A stretch of DNA of 64,000 nt, taken from contig JBCCNL010000006.1 of assembly GCA_039025855.1 (NCBI GenBank), forward strand, positions 1 through 64,000, in the 5' to 3' direction. The translations under genes and the position numbers were made by a program. Each line of letters starts with the position of its first letter. The stretch's first letter is position 1. Below, piece by piece: positions 17,998-26,900 of this stretch. The notes under the pieces are model-generated. The model was not told the DNA's origin, made no database searches, and saw nothing but the letters and a program-made list of their open reading frames with translations. This stretch comes from JBCCOW01 sp039025855 (GTDB taxonomy: Bacteria; Planctomycetota; Phycisphaerae; Phycisphaerales; Phycisphaeraceae).

Positions 17998-19020
17998 CTA
18001 TCCCAAAAAACCGGAACCACTTCGCGAAACCTCTTCACCATCCTCGAACCGTTTCTCCCAGCACCTTTTACCCACATCATTCGTCCTGCTCGCCTGACGA
18101 GGCCGGATCCGACGACGAATCACAAACCACGCCGCCCTGACTTCTTCGAGACTCCGCCAGATCAGCCACGGTACCCCCGCGAAGTATCCGCTACGCCTGA
18201 ACTCTTCGAGCCACTGCCGCCGAAAACCATGCATCAGGCCACTGTTCCACGGCTTGTGCTGCCCGAACATGTGATAGATACAAGCCGCCGAATACGCCGA
18301 CGTCAGGCAGTCCTCCGCGACTGCTTCAATGCCATATGCGTCGGCGTCGACCAACAGGGGCAACGGGACATTCCACTTCATCGCGCGTTCCGACCAACGC
18401 CCCTGCAGGACCCAGTTCAGGCCGTCCTGGTCCGCATAGTTCAGCCGGTCCTGATTCACCCGAAGGAACTCAAGCACCTTCTCAGCCAAACGTTCACCCC
18501 GCCAGATCTTCAGGTCCATAAGCATCACACCCGCGTTGAATGGCATGGCCTCTGGGTCCTGCAATTCGTCGCTCACGTAACGCAGGCAGTTCGGGTCAGA
18601 CAGGCTGGACATCCCTGCGTCTCGGACCGCCGCGATCGGTAGGCCCTGCGTTCCCAGGTCCCAGAGTTCAGCAACGTTAGCCCTGACCACCAGGTCCGCA
18701 TCAAGGTAGAGAACCCGATCAACACCTTCCAATAGGTCGGGCAATAGCAGCCGGGTGTAGCTGATCGGCGGCACGTGGTAAACCGCGGGCAGTTCTTCGG
18801 TGATTCGGCGGGCCTGTTTCTGCTCAAGCCAGTGCACATTACAACCGGGCACGACGCGTTCCAGCCGCTGCCTCTGGGTCTCTGACAACCCAAGCCCGAT
18901 AATGTGGATGTGCTCCACGCGACCACCGCTGCGTTGAACCGCGCCCCAGACCATGGTGGCCGCCGCATGCACCATGTTGCCGTCAACAATGGTCGCGAGG
19001 TGTACGCTCTGGCCATTCAT
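17998..19020 (-). CDS. GT8-family glycosyltransferase
   Basis: A 340-residue GT8 (LgtC/glycogenin-like) protein. N-terminal SVHLATIVDGN, metal-binding DXD in VLYLDADLVV, FNAGVMLMDLKIWR, ADQDGLNWVL and the C-terminal HMFGQHKPW (HxxGxxKPW), all family hallmarks. Such enzymes are retaining galactosyl- or glucosyltransferases using UDP-sugars. Start chosen at ATG 19020, which gives the normal family N terminus; the frame upstream to 19104 is Arg/Trp-rich. The last 40 residues are basic and may be a membrane-binding tail. Confidence 0.9.
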   Translation of the reverse strand: MNGQSVHLATIVDGNMVHAAATMVWGAVQRSGGRVEHIHIIGLGLSETQRQRLERVVPGCNVHWLEQKQARRITEELPAVYHVPPISYTRLLLPDLLEGVDRVLYLDADLVVRANVAELWDLGTQGLPIAAVRDAGMSSLSDPNCLRYVSDELQDPEAMPFNAGVMLMDLKIWRGERLAEKVLEFLRVNQDRLNYADQDGLNWVLQGRWSERAMKWNVPLPLLVDADAYGIEAVAEDCLTSAYSAACIYHMFGQHKPWNSGLMHGFRRQWLEEFRRSGYFAGVPWLIWRSLEEVRAAWFVIRRRIRPRQASRTNDVGKRCWEKRFEDGEEVSRSGSGFLG

Positions 19021-19093
19021 CCAAATCCATCCATCCACCCGCCTACAGAACGACCACCGACAAACCGAGCCAACGTCTATAGAACGCCATGCA

Positions 19094-20203
19094 TCAATCG
19101 CCACCCAGACAGCAGATCAGCCGGTCGGCAAAGACCGAAACGGGATCCGGGGGAACGTTTTGCTTGACCTTCTCAGCGGCGCGAACGCCCATCGCCTGGA
19201 GGTTTTCGCGGGCCACCCACAAGCGTTCAAGGGCATCGTTCAAATGCCTGACCGTCGGGGCTTCGGCCAGATAACCTTGCTGGCCATCCTCGATGAGTTC
19301 GGGCATCCCCGCAACCTCCGTCACCAAAGCGGGACGGCTACAGAGCATCGCCTCGACCAACGCGAGAGGCAGGCCTTCAAACCGGGAGGGCAGGATCAAC
19401 GCGTGGTGGTCCCGCCAGATGTCTTCAATGCTGTCGACATGCCCCCGCCAGCGGACGGACTCCAGCCCCAGCCTCGACGCTTCCTTCTCAAGAGCCTTCT
19501 GCTGCCGCCCACGCCCGAAGAATGAGACCGTCAGCGGCCGGGCCCGCCAGTGGTCCATGGCCAGCACCTTCAGCAGCAGGTCCTGCCCCTTCGGTGCCGA
19601 ATCCAAGCGCGCCACACACGCCAACGAGACCGCATCCGAAGTCGGCCAATCCACCGACGCGTCGTACCGCACGTTGAAGGGATTGATCGTAACTTCACCA
19701 TGCGGGATGGGCTCACCGATCTGCGAAGAGGCATCTTTATGGTTCTGATTCGACACAAAGAAGACCACAGCCGCTTCACGGATACCCACGGACACGGAGT
19801 CAAGATCGACATCCCGGATCGGCCGGGTCTCCGCCACCGCATGGGAGAGGATGGCGTACCGCAACCCTACCTGCCGGCACTGCGCCGCGATGCCGTGCCC
19901 CGCCCCAAACATCCCCTCATTGATCAAGACCAGGCCGTGCTCCTCCCGTAATGCCGCACTACGAATCCGTCCCAACCTGCCTTTGACCCGGCTCCAAAAA
20001 TCTCCGTGCCTCCGCAACCGGATTTCCACTCCAGCCGCTGACAGCCTCCCCGCATGCGGACCCGCTCGCCACTGCGCACTCACCTCGCACGCCACGGCGT
20101 GACCCGCACGGGCCAGGCGTTCAGCCGTTTCAGCCCACAGCACATCGCTACCGCCGTAATCGGCATTGTTCGTTGAGACAAACAGCAGACTCTCGTTCTT
20201 CAT
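19094..20203 (-). CDS. GT4-family glycosyltransferase
   Basis: A 369-residue GT4 enzyme: SLLFVSTNNADYGGSDVLWAETAERL is the acceptor-side loop, INEGMFGAGHGIA lies at the inter-domain region, then ACVARLDSAPKGQDLLLKVLA and the donor motif RFEGLPLALVEAMLC (EX7E) with RPALVTEVAGMPELI. Start set at ATG 20203 (MKNESLLF); the frame before it has no protein-like character. Lies about 74 bases upstream of the GT8 gene. Confidence 0.88.
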   Translation of the reverse strand: MKNESLLFVSTNNADYGGSDVLWAETAERLARAGHAVACEVSAQWRAGPHAGRLSAAGVEIRLRRHGDFWSRVKGRLGRIRSAALREEHGLVLINEGMFGAGHGIAAQCRQVGLRYAILSHAVAETRPIRDVDLDSVSVGIREAAVVFFVSNQNHKDASSQIGEPIPHGEVTINPFNVRYDASVDWPTSDAVSLACVARLDSAPKGQDLLLKVLAMDHWRARPLTVSFFGRGRQQKALEKEASRLGLESVRWRGHVDSIEDIWRDHHALILPSRFEGLPLALVEAMLCSRPALVTEVAGMPELIEDGQQGYLAEAPTVRHLNDALERLWVARENLQAMGVRAAEKVKQNVPPDPVSVFADRLICCLGGD

Positions 20204-20308
20204 CGTTCGATGGGCAAGCGGAGATGTGTGTCCACCGACCCGACCACCACACAACCGCCCAGTCTCAACACAGAGACAACCGGTCACCAACCTCACAAAC
20301 CACGCGTG

Positions 20309-21307
20309 TCATCGTCCCACCACACGCTTGAGCCGTCGCCAAAGCGACAGCCGTCTCTCGAGCAGATGCACACGCTCGCGCAGCCGCGCAACCTCAGCAG
20401 AATCTGCTTGATCACCTATCAGAAACGCGTCACCCGCCGACGCCTCGAATCGGTCGCCGCCGTAAACCTTCGAGAGCCGAAACATCAGCTCCATCACCCG
20501 GCCCGACACGCGGCGTTTCAGTGCCTCGGAGCCCACCGCCATTAGTGTCAACCCGTGCTCCAGTTGGCTGTGTAAATCCCAGACCCCGCTCTCGATCACT
20601 CGGCTCGTGGCCGACGCCTCGTGCATCCGGTAACGAACAGCCGGCTGATCAAGATACAGAAACCGCCCGGAGCATTCCGCCGCCAGCGTCCAGGCGATCC
20701 AGTCCTCTACCTGAAACACCTGCGGGTGCGGCCGCATCGACCGCAGCGCAATATGCCGCCGGATCAGTACAGACGACGCACAGATCACGTTATGCCGTAA
20801 AAACCCCGGCTCATCCAGCGGCTTATACACACGTTCAGGCTTACCGCGTCCGGCCTTGCGAAACATCCTGCGGAAGTTCTCGCATGTTTCTATGTCGCTT
20901 CCGAACGGCTCGGCGGCCCCGTGCACGAGGATGATGTCCTCACCAACCCCGTCTACTTTCTGCAGTTGAGTCGTGAGCCGATCGGGCAAATACACATCAT
21001 CCGCATCCAGCAGGGCCAGCCACTCCCCACGCGCCGCCTCCACGCCCAGCCACCGGCTCGCCGCCACGCCCCGGTTCACCCCGCCCTCGTGACGCAGCAC
21101 CCGCAGCCCCGGTCGAGCCAAGCTCTCCAGCAACGATGCCGTCCCATCACTCGACCCGTCGTCGATCACCAAGTGCTCCACCTCCCCCCGCTCAAATCCC
21201 GACTGGGCCGTCACCGACTCGACCGCCTCGGCGATAAACGCCTCCGCGTTGTACGCCGCCGTGACAACCGACACGCGGACGCGTGTTGTCTCGCAGTTCT
21301 CGCTCAT
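20309..21307 (-). CDS. GT2-family glycosyltransferase with C-terminal coiled coil
   Basis: A 332-residue GT2 protein: VRVSVVTAAYNAEAFIAEAVESV, LVIDDGSSDGT, NRGVAASRWLGVEAARGEWLALLDADDVYLPDRLTTQL, and VEDWIAWTLAAE on the acceptor side. The last about 35 residues (DSAEVARLRERVHLLERRLSLW) form a short Leu-rich coiled coil, which may pair it with another enzyme (inference). The ATG start overlaps the stop of the gene upstream (ATGA, 21304-21307). Confidence 0.88.
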   Translation of the reverse strand: MSENCETTRVRVSVVTAAYNAEAFIAEAVESVTAQSGFERGEVEHLVIDDGSSDGTASLLESLARPGLRVLRHEGGVNRGVAASRWLGVEAARGEWLALLDADDVYLPDRLTTQLQKVDGVGEDIILVHGAAEPFGSDIETCENFRRMFRKAGRGKPERVYKPLDEPGFLRHNVICASSVLIRRHIALRSMRPHPQVFQVEDWIAWTLAAECSGRFLYLDQPAVRYRMHEASATSRVIESGVWDLHSQLEHGLTLMAVGSEALKRRVSGRVMELMFRLSKVYGGDRFEASAGDAFLIGDQADSAEVARLRERVHLLERRLSLWRRLKRVVGR

Positions 21308-22587
21308 CGGAAACCAAACATCCGGGCCAAGCGATCACCCTCCCCGACGAGATCACGTCGAAACAGGTATTCATCCAACAAGAATCCGAGAAACCGGTCC
21401 ACCGCGTGGGCCTCGATCTCACTCAGCGTCTCACGCTCCAGCAGCAAACGTAACCGTACTTCAAGGTCTTCCCGACGTTGAAGGTCAATCGTGAACCCCT
21501 TATCTCGATAGAACGCGTCCCCAGCCACCATGGCCGGCTTATGCCTTGTCAAGAACTCCAACCCCGCCTGTGACGTGAGCACTACCGCGCCAACACATGC
21601 ATCCATCAGGCGGTAAGTGTTCACCTGCTGCGAGTGGAACACCGTCACGTGTGGCAGTTGATCGATGCCAAGCCCTTCGAGGCGACGCAGCGTGCTGTTG
21701 TTGAACGGGTGGTCCTCGCCAAGATGCCCGAACCCTTCCGCTTCCTTAGGATGCAGCCGGATCACCAGGTGATGTGTCTCGGCATAAGGCACGAACGCCT
21801 CGGCGACATCACGAATGAAATCGACCGGATCTTCGTACAGCGGCGAATCCATCACCACCGCCGCATCAGTCGCGACCTGCCCAATCAACAACACCCACTT
21901 CTTATCACTCGGCAGGCTCTCCAGCGGGGTCTCGGTCGGCGGCTCGAACGTCAACCCCGACGACCGCAGCCGTTCGTGCACCGCCTCGCGTTCAGCCCGA
22001 TCCAGCCGACGCGCCGCTAGCAGGTCACGCCCGCTCCGCGCCAGCGTGTGCCGGTTCGTGATCGCCCCCGACGCGTCGTCGATCAGGACGTAATCTCGCA
22101 GGAAACTGTTCTCCACCGCGACCGTCCGGACGCCGTGACGCCGGGCCACCTCCACCACGCACCGCATGTCGTACTGCAGGCCCTGCTCCACCACCACCGC
22201 CGCGGGCCGCTCCACCGACATCGCCCGCTCCAACCCATCGATCAGCCGGGCCGCCGACCGGTACACCTCCAGGATCGTCTCCCGGTCCGTCTCAACATCC
22301 GGCACCGGCGAAAGCACCCGATCGCAGATCGTCGACTTGCACAGCTCCCACAGCGACAGCCCCCGATACACCCAACCCCGCAGATCACCCCCCTGCTCTT
22401 CCAGCACCTCCGAACCGCCTTGGAGCTGCTTACGCGTCGGCCGACGGATCACCACCCGCCAGCGCCCCATGTCCTGCTGCAGCCGCTGCGCCAGCGGGAG
22501 CTTCACCCACCCATACCAAGACCGAACGTCCCAGATCACCCGGGTCGTCGGCAGCCGCGCTACCGCGTTCTTCACCAGCCGCTTCAC
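21304..22587 (-). CDS. Capsule-synthesis-like protein (GT-B fold, KpsS/KpsC-like)
   Basis: A 427-residue protein beginning at GTG 22587. The N-terminal half has VVVEQGLQYDMRCVVEVARRHGV and RTVAVENSFLRDYV. The C-terminal half has KKWVLLIGQVATDAAVV, HLVIRLHPKEAEG, NTYRLMDACVGAVVLTSQAGLEFL and KPAMVAGDAFYRDKG, a series like that of the Capsule_synth family (PF05159; KDO-transferring KpsC/KpsS and relatives). By analogy it would transfer a linker or terminal sugar; assignment to KDO transfer is not justified from sequence alone. The stop overlaps the GT2 start by ATGA. Confidence 0.6.
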   Translation of the reverse strand: MKRLVKNAVARLPTTRVIWDVRSWYGWVKLPLAQRLQQDMGRWRVVIRRPTRKQLQGGSEVLEEQGGDLRGWVYRGLSLWELCKSTICDRVLSPVPDVETDRETILEVYRSAARLIDGLERAMSVERPAAVVVEQGLQYDMRCVVEVARRHGVRTVAVENSFLRDYVLIDDASGAITNRHTLARSGRDLLAARRLDRAEREAVHERLRSSGLTFEPPTETPLESLPSDKKWVLLIGQVATDAAVVMDSPLYEDPVDFIRDVAEAFVPYAETHHLVIRLHPKEAEGFGHLGEDHPFNNSTLRRLEGLGIDQLPHVTVFHSQQVNTYRLMDACVGAVVLTSQAGLEFLTRHKPAMVAGDAFYRDKGFTIDLQRREDLEVRLRLLLERETLSEIEAHAVDRFLGFLLDEYLFRRDLVGEGDRLARMFGFR

Positions 22588-22656
22588 GGCCTCGACTTTT
22601 CCCTTTGCTTATTCCTTGTCATATCGGAGTGACCGCTCTACGCCGAGGCCAAACTT

Positions 22657-23499
22657 TCATACCCGAATCGTACCCGCCTTGCTGTAGGGCCACCTTGCCC
22701 GAAGACCGCGTAATCGAATGTACGCACGGCTTTTGAGGTCGAGCTCCCGTCGCCATCGGGGGGACGCCCGCTGGACCGAACTCAGATCGAGCCCTTTAAC
22801 AGGTTCCAACTCCAGAAAAGACCACAGTTGATGCAACAGACGCTCAGGCTGACGCACGAAGTCTTCGTAACGGACCGTTTCGATACAGATCGACTCCCGA
22901 TGATTTTCGAGGTACCGGAACGTCTCGTACCAACAACGGGCGAGACGATCGATCGCGTGACGCCTGCTCATCATGGCGTAGACGGGCCGATATCTCCAAG
23001 TCAGGTACGAACCGATGACATCGTGGATGTCGCGGTAGATCGCCACGATCTTGGCATTGGGAAACAGCTTTCGTAGAGCCAACACCCGAAACGAATTGAA
23101 CGGTGCCTTGGAGAAAAACCGACGTTCGTCGAGCCCCTCCGTCAACTTGGAGAATAATTCCGCCGTCTCGTGCTCCGGCTTGAACTCTTCGATAATCAGC
23201 TTGTTCCCCATCGTTGCAAAAACCTCCATCCCCGGGAGGTGATCGAACCAGATGTCTTTCTGCTCCGACGCCCACGCCATCCGATAGTGCTGTTCATGGT
23301 CTTTGGTCTGATCGAGACGGGCACCCGAGGTCGCCTGCAGATGAAATGGCTTCGGCCCCACACCCGGATGTAGGCCGATCAGGTTACCGAGCATCGTCGT
23401 GCCGCCGCGCGCGTGACCAACGAGAAAGATCGGCCGATCAAGGGTCGGATGTTCTTGGATGAACGCGGGCGTTGACTCGGTCCGCACACAACCACTCAT
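22657..23499 (-). CDS. Sulfotransferase
   Basis: A 280-residue PAPS-dependent sulfotransferase (Sulfotransfer_3-like). The phosphosulfate loop is FLVGHARGGTTMLGNL (28-37 core) and the 3-prime-phosphate motif is IVAIYRDIHDVIGSYLTW. It carries the canonical RGGTT loop, unlike the sulfotransferase at 10698. The ATG start overlaps the TGA of the pyruvyltransferase-like gene upstream (ATGA, 23496-23499). Likely target: a sugar hydroxyl of the exported polymer (inference from context). Confidence 0.85.
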   Translation of the reverse strand: MSGCVRTESTPAFIQEHPTLDRPIFLVGHARGGTTMLGNLIGLHPGVGPKPFHLQATSGARLDQTKDHEQHYRMAWASEQKDIWFDHLPGMEVFATMGNKLIIEEFKPEHETAELFSKLTEGLDERRFFSKAPFNSFRVLALRKLFPNAKIVAIYRDIHDVIGSYLTWRYRPVYAMMSRRHAIDRLARCWYETFRYLENHRESICIETVRYEDFVRQPERLLHQLWSFLELEPVKGLDLSSVQRASPRWRRELDLKSRAYIRLRGLRARWPYSKAGTIRV

Positions 23500-24659
23500 A
23501 GGCTTCTCACCGCCTTGAGCAGCGCGACATACGGATCAACCACACGTTCTGGCGGAACGCCTGGTCCAGACTGCATACGGCGCGTTATGTGCTCATCAAT
23601 AAGAATCGGTTGGGCCGACTCAGAAGGCGTCAACAGATGATCAAGATCACCGATCTGCTGCATAAATCCGATCTTCTTCATCAGTGAGTAGTGCGTGGCC
23701 GTCAGTCCGATGTATGGCACACTCAGAGCGGATGCGAAGACCGCGGCGTGGTATCTCGCTGCCACGACAAATTTGAGTGAGGAAACATAAGAGTGTAACT
23801 GTTGAGGTGACCATCCTGCCGTGTCGACGACTCGGACCCGTTCACGCAACGAGTGCTTACAGAAATCCTTGACCTGAAACGCCTTTGGCAGGTCTTCCGG
23901 GATGTGTCCAAAAAGGTCAACCCCCGCAAATCGGTCCAATAACGACGCCACAGCCGAAGCCAGACACGCAATCTGCTCTGGGGTACGGGTCGTGTACCGA
24001 TTCAGGCTCACTCCTGCAATGGACGCCTCAGCATCGGGATGCTTTTCGGAAGTGAGGTAGTAAGCATCATCGATGCCTTCCAACCAAATCCCTGAGTAGC
24101 CGCCGAGCATATCGACATATCGGCGAGACAAACCATGGTCCCGCACGCTGATGACCGACGCGCTCTCAATGATCTGACGCGCCAGTTGGTCATCTTCGGG
24201 CCGAAGTCCCAGCGGGCCAATCGTGTGGCCGCTAAGGCACAAGGGCAGACCCGCGGCGCGTGCCAAACTGGAAAAATAGTGTGTCCTCGTGATGGTTCCG
24301 TAAGGCTTGCCGCGTGTGTTGATCGTGCCGCCACCGGATACCACGAAAAGGTCAAAGTCGCGGAGGCGTTGGACAACGCGCTTTTGTCGCAGCGAACCGG
24401 AAAGCCGCCTGATGATATGTTTGGCACCGTTAACCCGAGCCAAGTCGTTCTTGTGGGCCGCAAGCAGACCGGCCACATTTATAGTTTCGATGGTTTCTGA
24501 CAAGCCACAACGACGGCGTGTATCTTCCGGGTCGGCCGACAGCACCAGCAGTTCGAGGGTCTCCCTGTATTCCCGGATAAAGGCTTCGATCAGCGTGACG
24601 AGCATCGCGTCGTCACCGATGTTCTTGCACCCGAAACTTCCTGCGATCACGACCTTCAT
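23496..24659 (-). CDS. Polysaccharide pyruvyltransferase family protein
   Basis: A 387-residue protein: MKVVIAGSFGCKNIGDDAMLVTLIEAF carries the NxGDxAxL motif; LFVVSGGGTINTRG is the glycine-rich loop; CLSGHTIGPLG, ISVRDHGLSRRYVDML and the C-terminal FVVAARYHAAVFASALSVPYIGL (the RxH motif) complete the family pattern (PF04230, CsaB/WcaK-like). It would add pyruvate ketals from PEP, giving negative charge. ATG 24659 is chosen because it overlaps the upstream TGA (ATGA) and gives the family N terminus. Confidence 0.88.
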   Translation of the reverse strand: MKVVIAGSFGCKNIGDDAMLVTLIEAFIREYRETLELLVLSADPEDTRRRCGLSETIETINVAGLLAAHKNDLARVNGAKHIIRRLSGSLRQKRVVQRLRDFDLFVVSGGGTINTRGKPYGTITRTHYFSSLARAAGLPLCLSGHTIGPLGLRPEDDQLARQIIESASVISVRDHGLSRRYVDMLGGYSGIWLEGIDDAYYLTSEKHPDAEASIAGVSLNRYTTRTPEQIACLASAVASLLDRFAGVDLFGHIPEDLPKAFQVKDFCKHSLRERVRVVDTAGWSPQQLHSYVSSLKFVVAARYHAAVFASALSVPYIGLTATHYSLMKKIGFMQQIGDLDHLLTPSESAQPILIDEHITRRMQSGPGVPPERVVDPYVALLKAVRSL

Positions 24660-25858
24660 CGGGTCGGGGTCATCTCCCAGACGGCGTCGATTCCTACAAG
24701 ACCTGCTGACCATTGATCGCCATCAATCACAAACGAAGCTGCATCCTGATACCAGCCCACCATCTCTCGACCGGACACATCTTCAATAATTGCCGTGAGG
24801 CGGTAAACACCCGGCGTCAGTCGTGGCATTGACATGATTGCATTCAGTCGACTGGTGCCCCGTCGCAGAGGATTTACGCCACCGCGCACCTGCGCCAAGA
24901 TCTGCTGATTTGGCGCGGCGATGTTAAACCGCATCTGGATGGTCTCGTAGTCGCGGTCTGACTTGATCTCGCAGGAAACCGTAAGTTCGAGCGAGCCGTT
25001 TCCACCCGTGCCACCTCGGTCCGGCGTGTCGGACATCAAGCTGGCTGATACGTCTCCGATCCCTACCTTTGAAACAACCCGGTTCGGATTTGCAGCGCCC
25101 AACTCCGCTGAGTACCGGGCGATCGCGTCTTCGACCGTCGGCGTCAGCGTGCCGACGCCCCTCTTGAGATGCATCGCGTGGTTGCACACCCGCATGAGGT
25201 CGGCCATGTTGTGCGAGACAAACACGATCGCTGTCCTCGGTAGCTGGCGAGCCAACGCGGTGTAACACCGGGCCCGGAACCCGATATCCCCGACCGCCAA
25301 GACCTCATCGATCAGCAGGATGTCGGGCTCCAGCTGGGCGGCGATGGCGAACCCGAGCCGGACCTTCATGCCGCTGCTGTAGCTCTGCACGGGGGCGTCG
25401 ATGAAGTCGCCGATCTCGGCGAAGTCGAGGATGGCGTCGAACTTGGCGTCGATCTCTCGCCGGGACATGCCGAGTACCGAGGCGTTGACGTAGACGTTTT
25501 CTCGCCCGGTGAGGATGGGGTTGAAGCCGGCGCCGAGCTCGATGAGGGCGCCGATGCGGCCCCTCATGGTGATGCGGCCGCGGTCGGGCTTGACCAGGCC
25601 ATTGAGCATCTTGAGGAGGGTGGACTTGCCGGCCCCGTTGTGCCCGATGAGCCCGAGGCATTCGCCGCGGCGGACCTGGAAGCTCACGTCGTCGACGGCC
25701 CAGAACTCTTTCTTTCGGAGGGTGTCTTTGGGCCCCGTGCGGCCGGTGATCTCGCTGCCGAGGTCTTTGAGGCCGTAGAACAGCGAGCGTTTGAGATCGC
25801 GGCAGAACTTCTTGCCAACGCCCTGGGCTTCGATGAGGACTTCGCCTTTCTCGCTCAT
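24656..25858 (-). CDS. wzt: ABC transporter ATPase with C-terminal Wzt-type domain
   Basis: A 400-residue nucleotide-binding subunit of a polysaccharide exporter. Walker A is GHNGAGKST (72-80), signature YSSGMKVRL (160-168), Walker B DILLIDEVL (179-187), with the ELGAGFNPILTGREN segment typical of the Wzt/TagH group. Residues from about 260 to 400 form a beta-rich extension (LELTVSCEIKSDRDYETIQMRFNI) like the Wzt C-terminal domain, which in O9a-type systems binds the terminally modified glycan before export. With three methyltransferases in the locus, recognition of a methylated end is plausible (inference). Overlaps the permease stop and the pyruvyltransferase start by ATGA. Confidence 0.92.
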   Translation of the reverse strand: MSEKGEVLIEAQGVGKKFCRDLKRSLFYGLKDLGSEITGRTGPKDTLRKKEFWAVDDVSFQVRRGECLGLIGHNGAGKSTLLKMLNGLVKPDRGRITMRGRIGALIELGAGFNPILTGRENVYVNASVLGMSRREIDAKFDAILDFAEIGDFIDAPVQSYSSGMKVRLGFAIAAQLEPDILLIDEVLAVGDIGFRARCYTALARQLPRTAIVFVSHNMADLMRVCNHAMHLKRGVGTLTPTVEDAIARYSAELGAANPNRVVSKVGIGDVSASLMSDTPDRGGTGGNGSLELTVSCEIKSDRDYETIQMRFNIAAPNQQILAQVRGGVNPLRRGTSRLNAIMSMPRLTPGVYRLTAIIEDVSGREMVGWYQDAASFVIDGDQWSAGLVGIDAVWEMTPTR

Positions 25859-26811
25859 GCCCCGATCCTCTCGATGATGATGGGCATGGACAGGCGGTAG
25901 AGCACCCAGCCGAGGAACATGAGGACAAGGGAGATGCCGAGGAGCGCGAGGGTATGGGGCAGGTATTGGAGGGAGCCGGTGACGAGCATGTCGCGGGCGC
26001 CGAGCAGCGGCGCGGCGGCGGGATTGATCCAGACGGAGAACGCCCGGATGCCGGAGTCGGGCACGGCCCAGCCGACCGGGGTGAGGAACATGAGCAGGCC
26101 GAGGATCATGGTGATGGCTTGCTGGACGTCCTTGTAGAGCATCCCGATGGGGGTGAGTAGGAGCCCGATGACGGTGCCGGCGAGGATGAGGGTAACCAGC
26201 CCGAGGGCGGCGAGGGGGAAGGTCCAGGCGGGCGGCGTCTTGAAGGCCAGCAGGATGACAACCAGCAGCGACAGCCGGATGAGTGTGTTGAAGACCACCT
26301 CGCCGAGCCCGGCCATGAGCAGTGCCTCGCGGGGGAAGTTGATCTTGGTGAGCATAGACCGGCTGCCCACGACGACCTTGAGCGGCCTCTGGATGGCATC
26401 GACGAAGCTCTGCCAGAGCAGCGTGCCGATGAAGACGAAGACGGGGTAGGCCATGCCGATCTGTTCGTCGACGGGGAGGATGCCGGTCGCGTTAAGCAGG
26501 ATGAAGGTGGCTGCGGCGGCGATGGGCGGGAGGAAGGCCCAGGCCCAGCCGAGGGCGGCACCGCGGAACTGAGCAGAGAGGTTGCGGATGATCAAGCGCC
26601 AGGCCAAGCCGCGGGCTGCTTTCAGGTCGTGCAGCATGGTCCCGAGGAGGACGCCGGGCTGACGGAGCCCGCTGCCCGGTTCGTAGACCGAGACCGGCAG
26701 GTCGCACTGCGTCGTCGTGTCGCGGGCTGGTATCGCCAGGTCCGACATCCCCACCGAGTCGATCTCGGCTGGCGCGATGGGAGGGCTTGAGCTAGAGGCG
26801 TTAGCAGTCAT
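25855..26811 (-). CDS. wzm: ABC-2 type polysaccharide export permease (Wzm-like)
   Basis: A 318-residue membrane protein with a polar N-terminal extension of about 75 residues, then LAWRLIIRNLSAQFRGAALGWAWAFLPPI (the conserved entry helix of ABC-2 polysaccharide permeases) and about six hydrophobic segments. It pairs with the ATPase encoded directly downstream (ATGA overlap) to move a lipid-linked glycan across the inner membrane. The start at ATG 26811 gives a longer N terminus than most Wzm proteins; the second ATG at residue 22 is possible. It is the first intact gene downstream of the decayed sulfotransferase. Confidence 0.9.
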   Translation of the reverse strand: MTANASSSSPPIAPAEIDSVGMSDLAIPARDTTTQCDLPVSVYEPGSGLRQPGVLLGTMLHDLKAARGLAWRLIIRNLSAQFRGAALGWAWAFLPPIAAAATFILLNATGILPVDEQIGMAYPVFVFIGTLLWQSFVDAIQRPLKVVVGSRSMLTKINFPREALLMAGLGEVVFNTLIRLSLLVVILLAFKTPPAWTFPLAALGLVTLILAGTVIGLLLTPIGMLYKDVQQAITMILGLLMFLTPVGWAVPDSGIRAFSVWINPAAAPLLGARDMLVTGSLQYLPHTLALLGISLVLMFLGWVLYRLSMPIIIERIGA

Positions 26812-26900
26812 GGATTAGGCAGGTCGTCGTGGGTGTCGCGTGCATCCCCTGCAGGCTTGCGGTTGTTGATTGGCATTGGAATAAGGACACAAGGCTTTGT

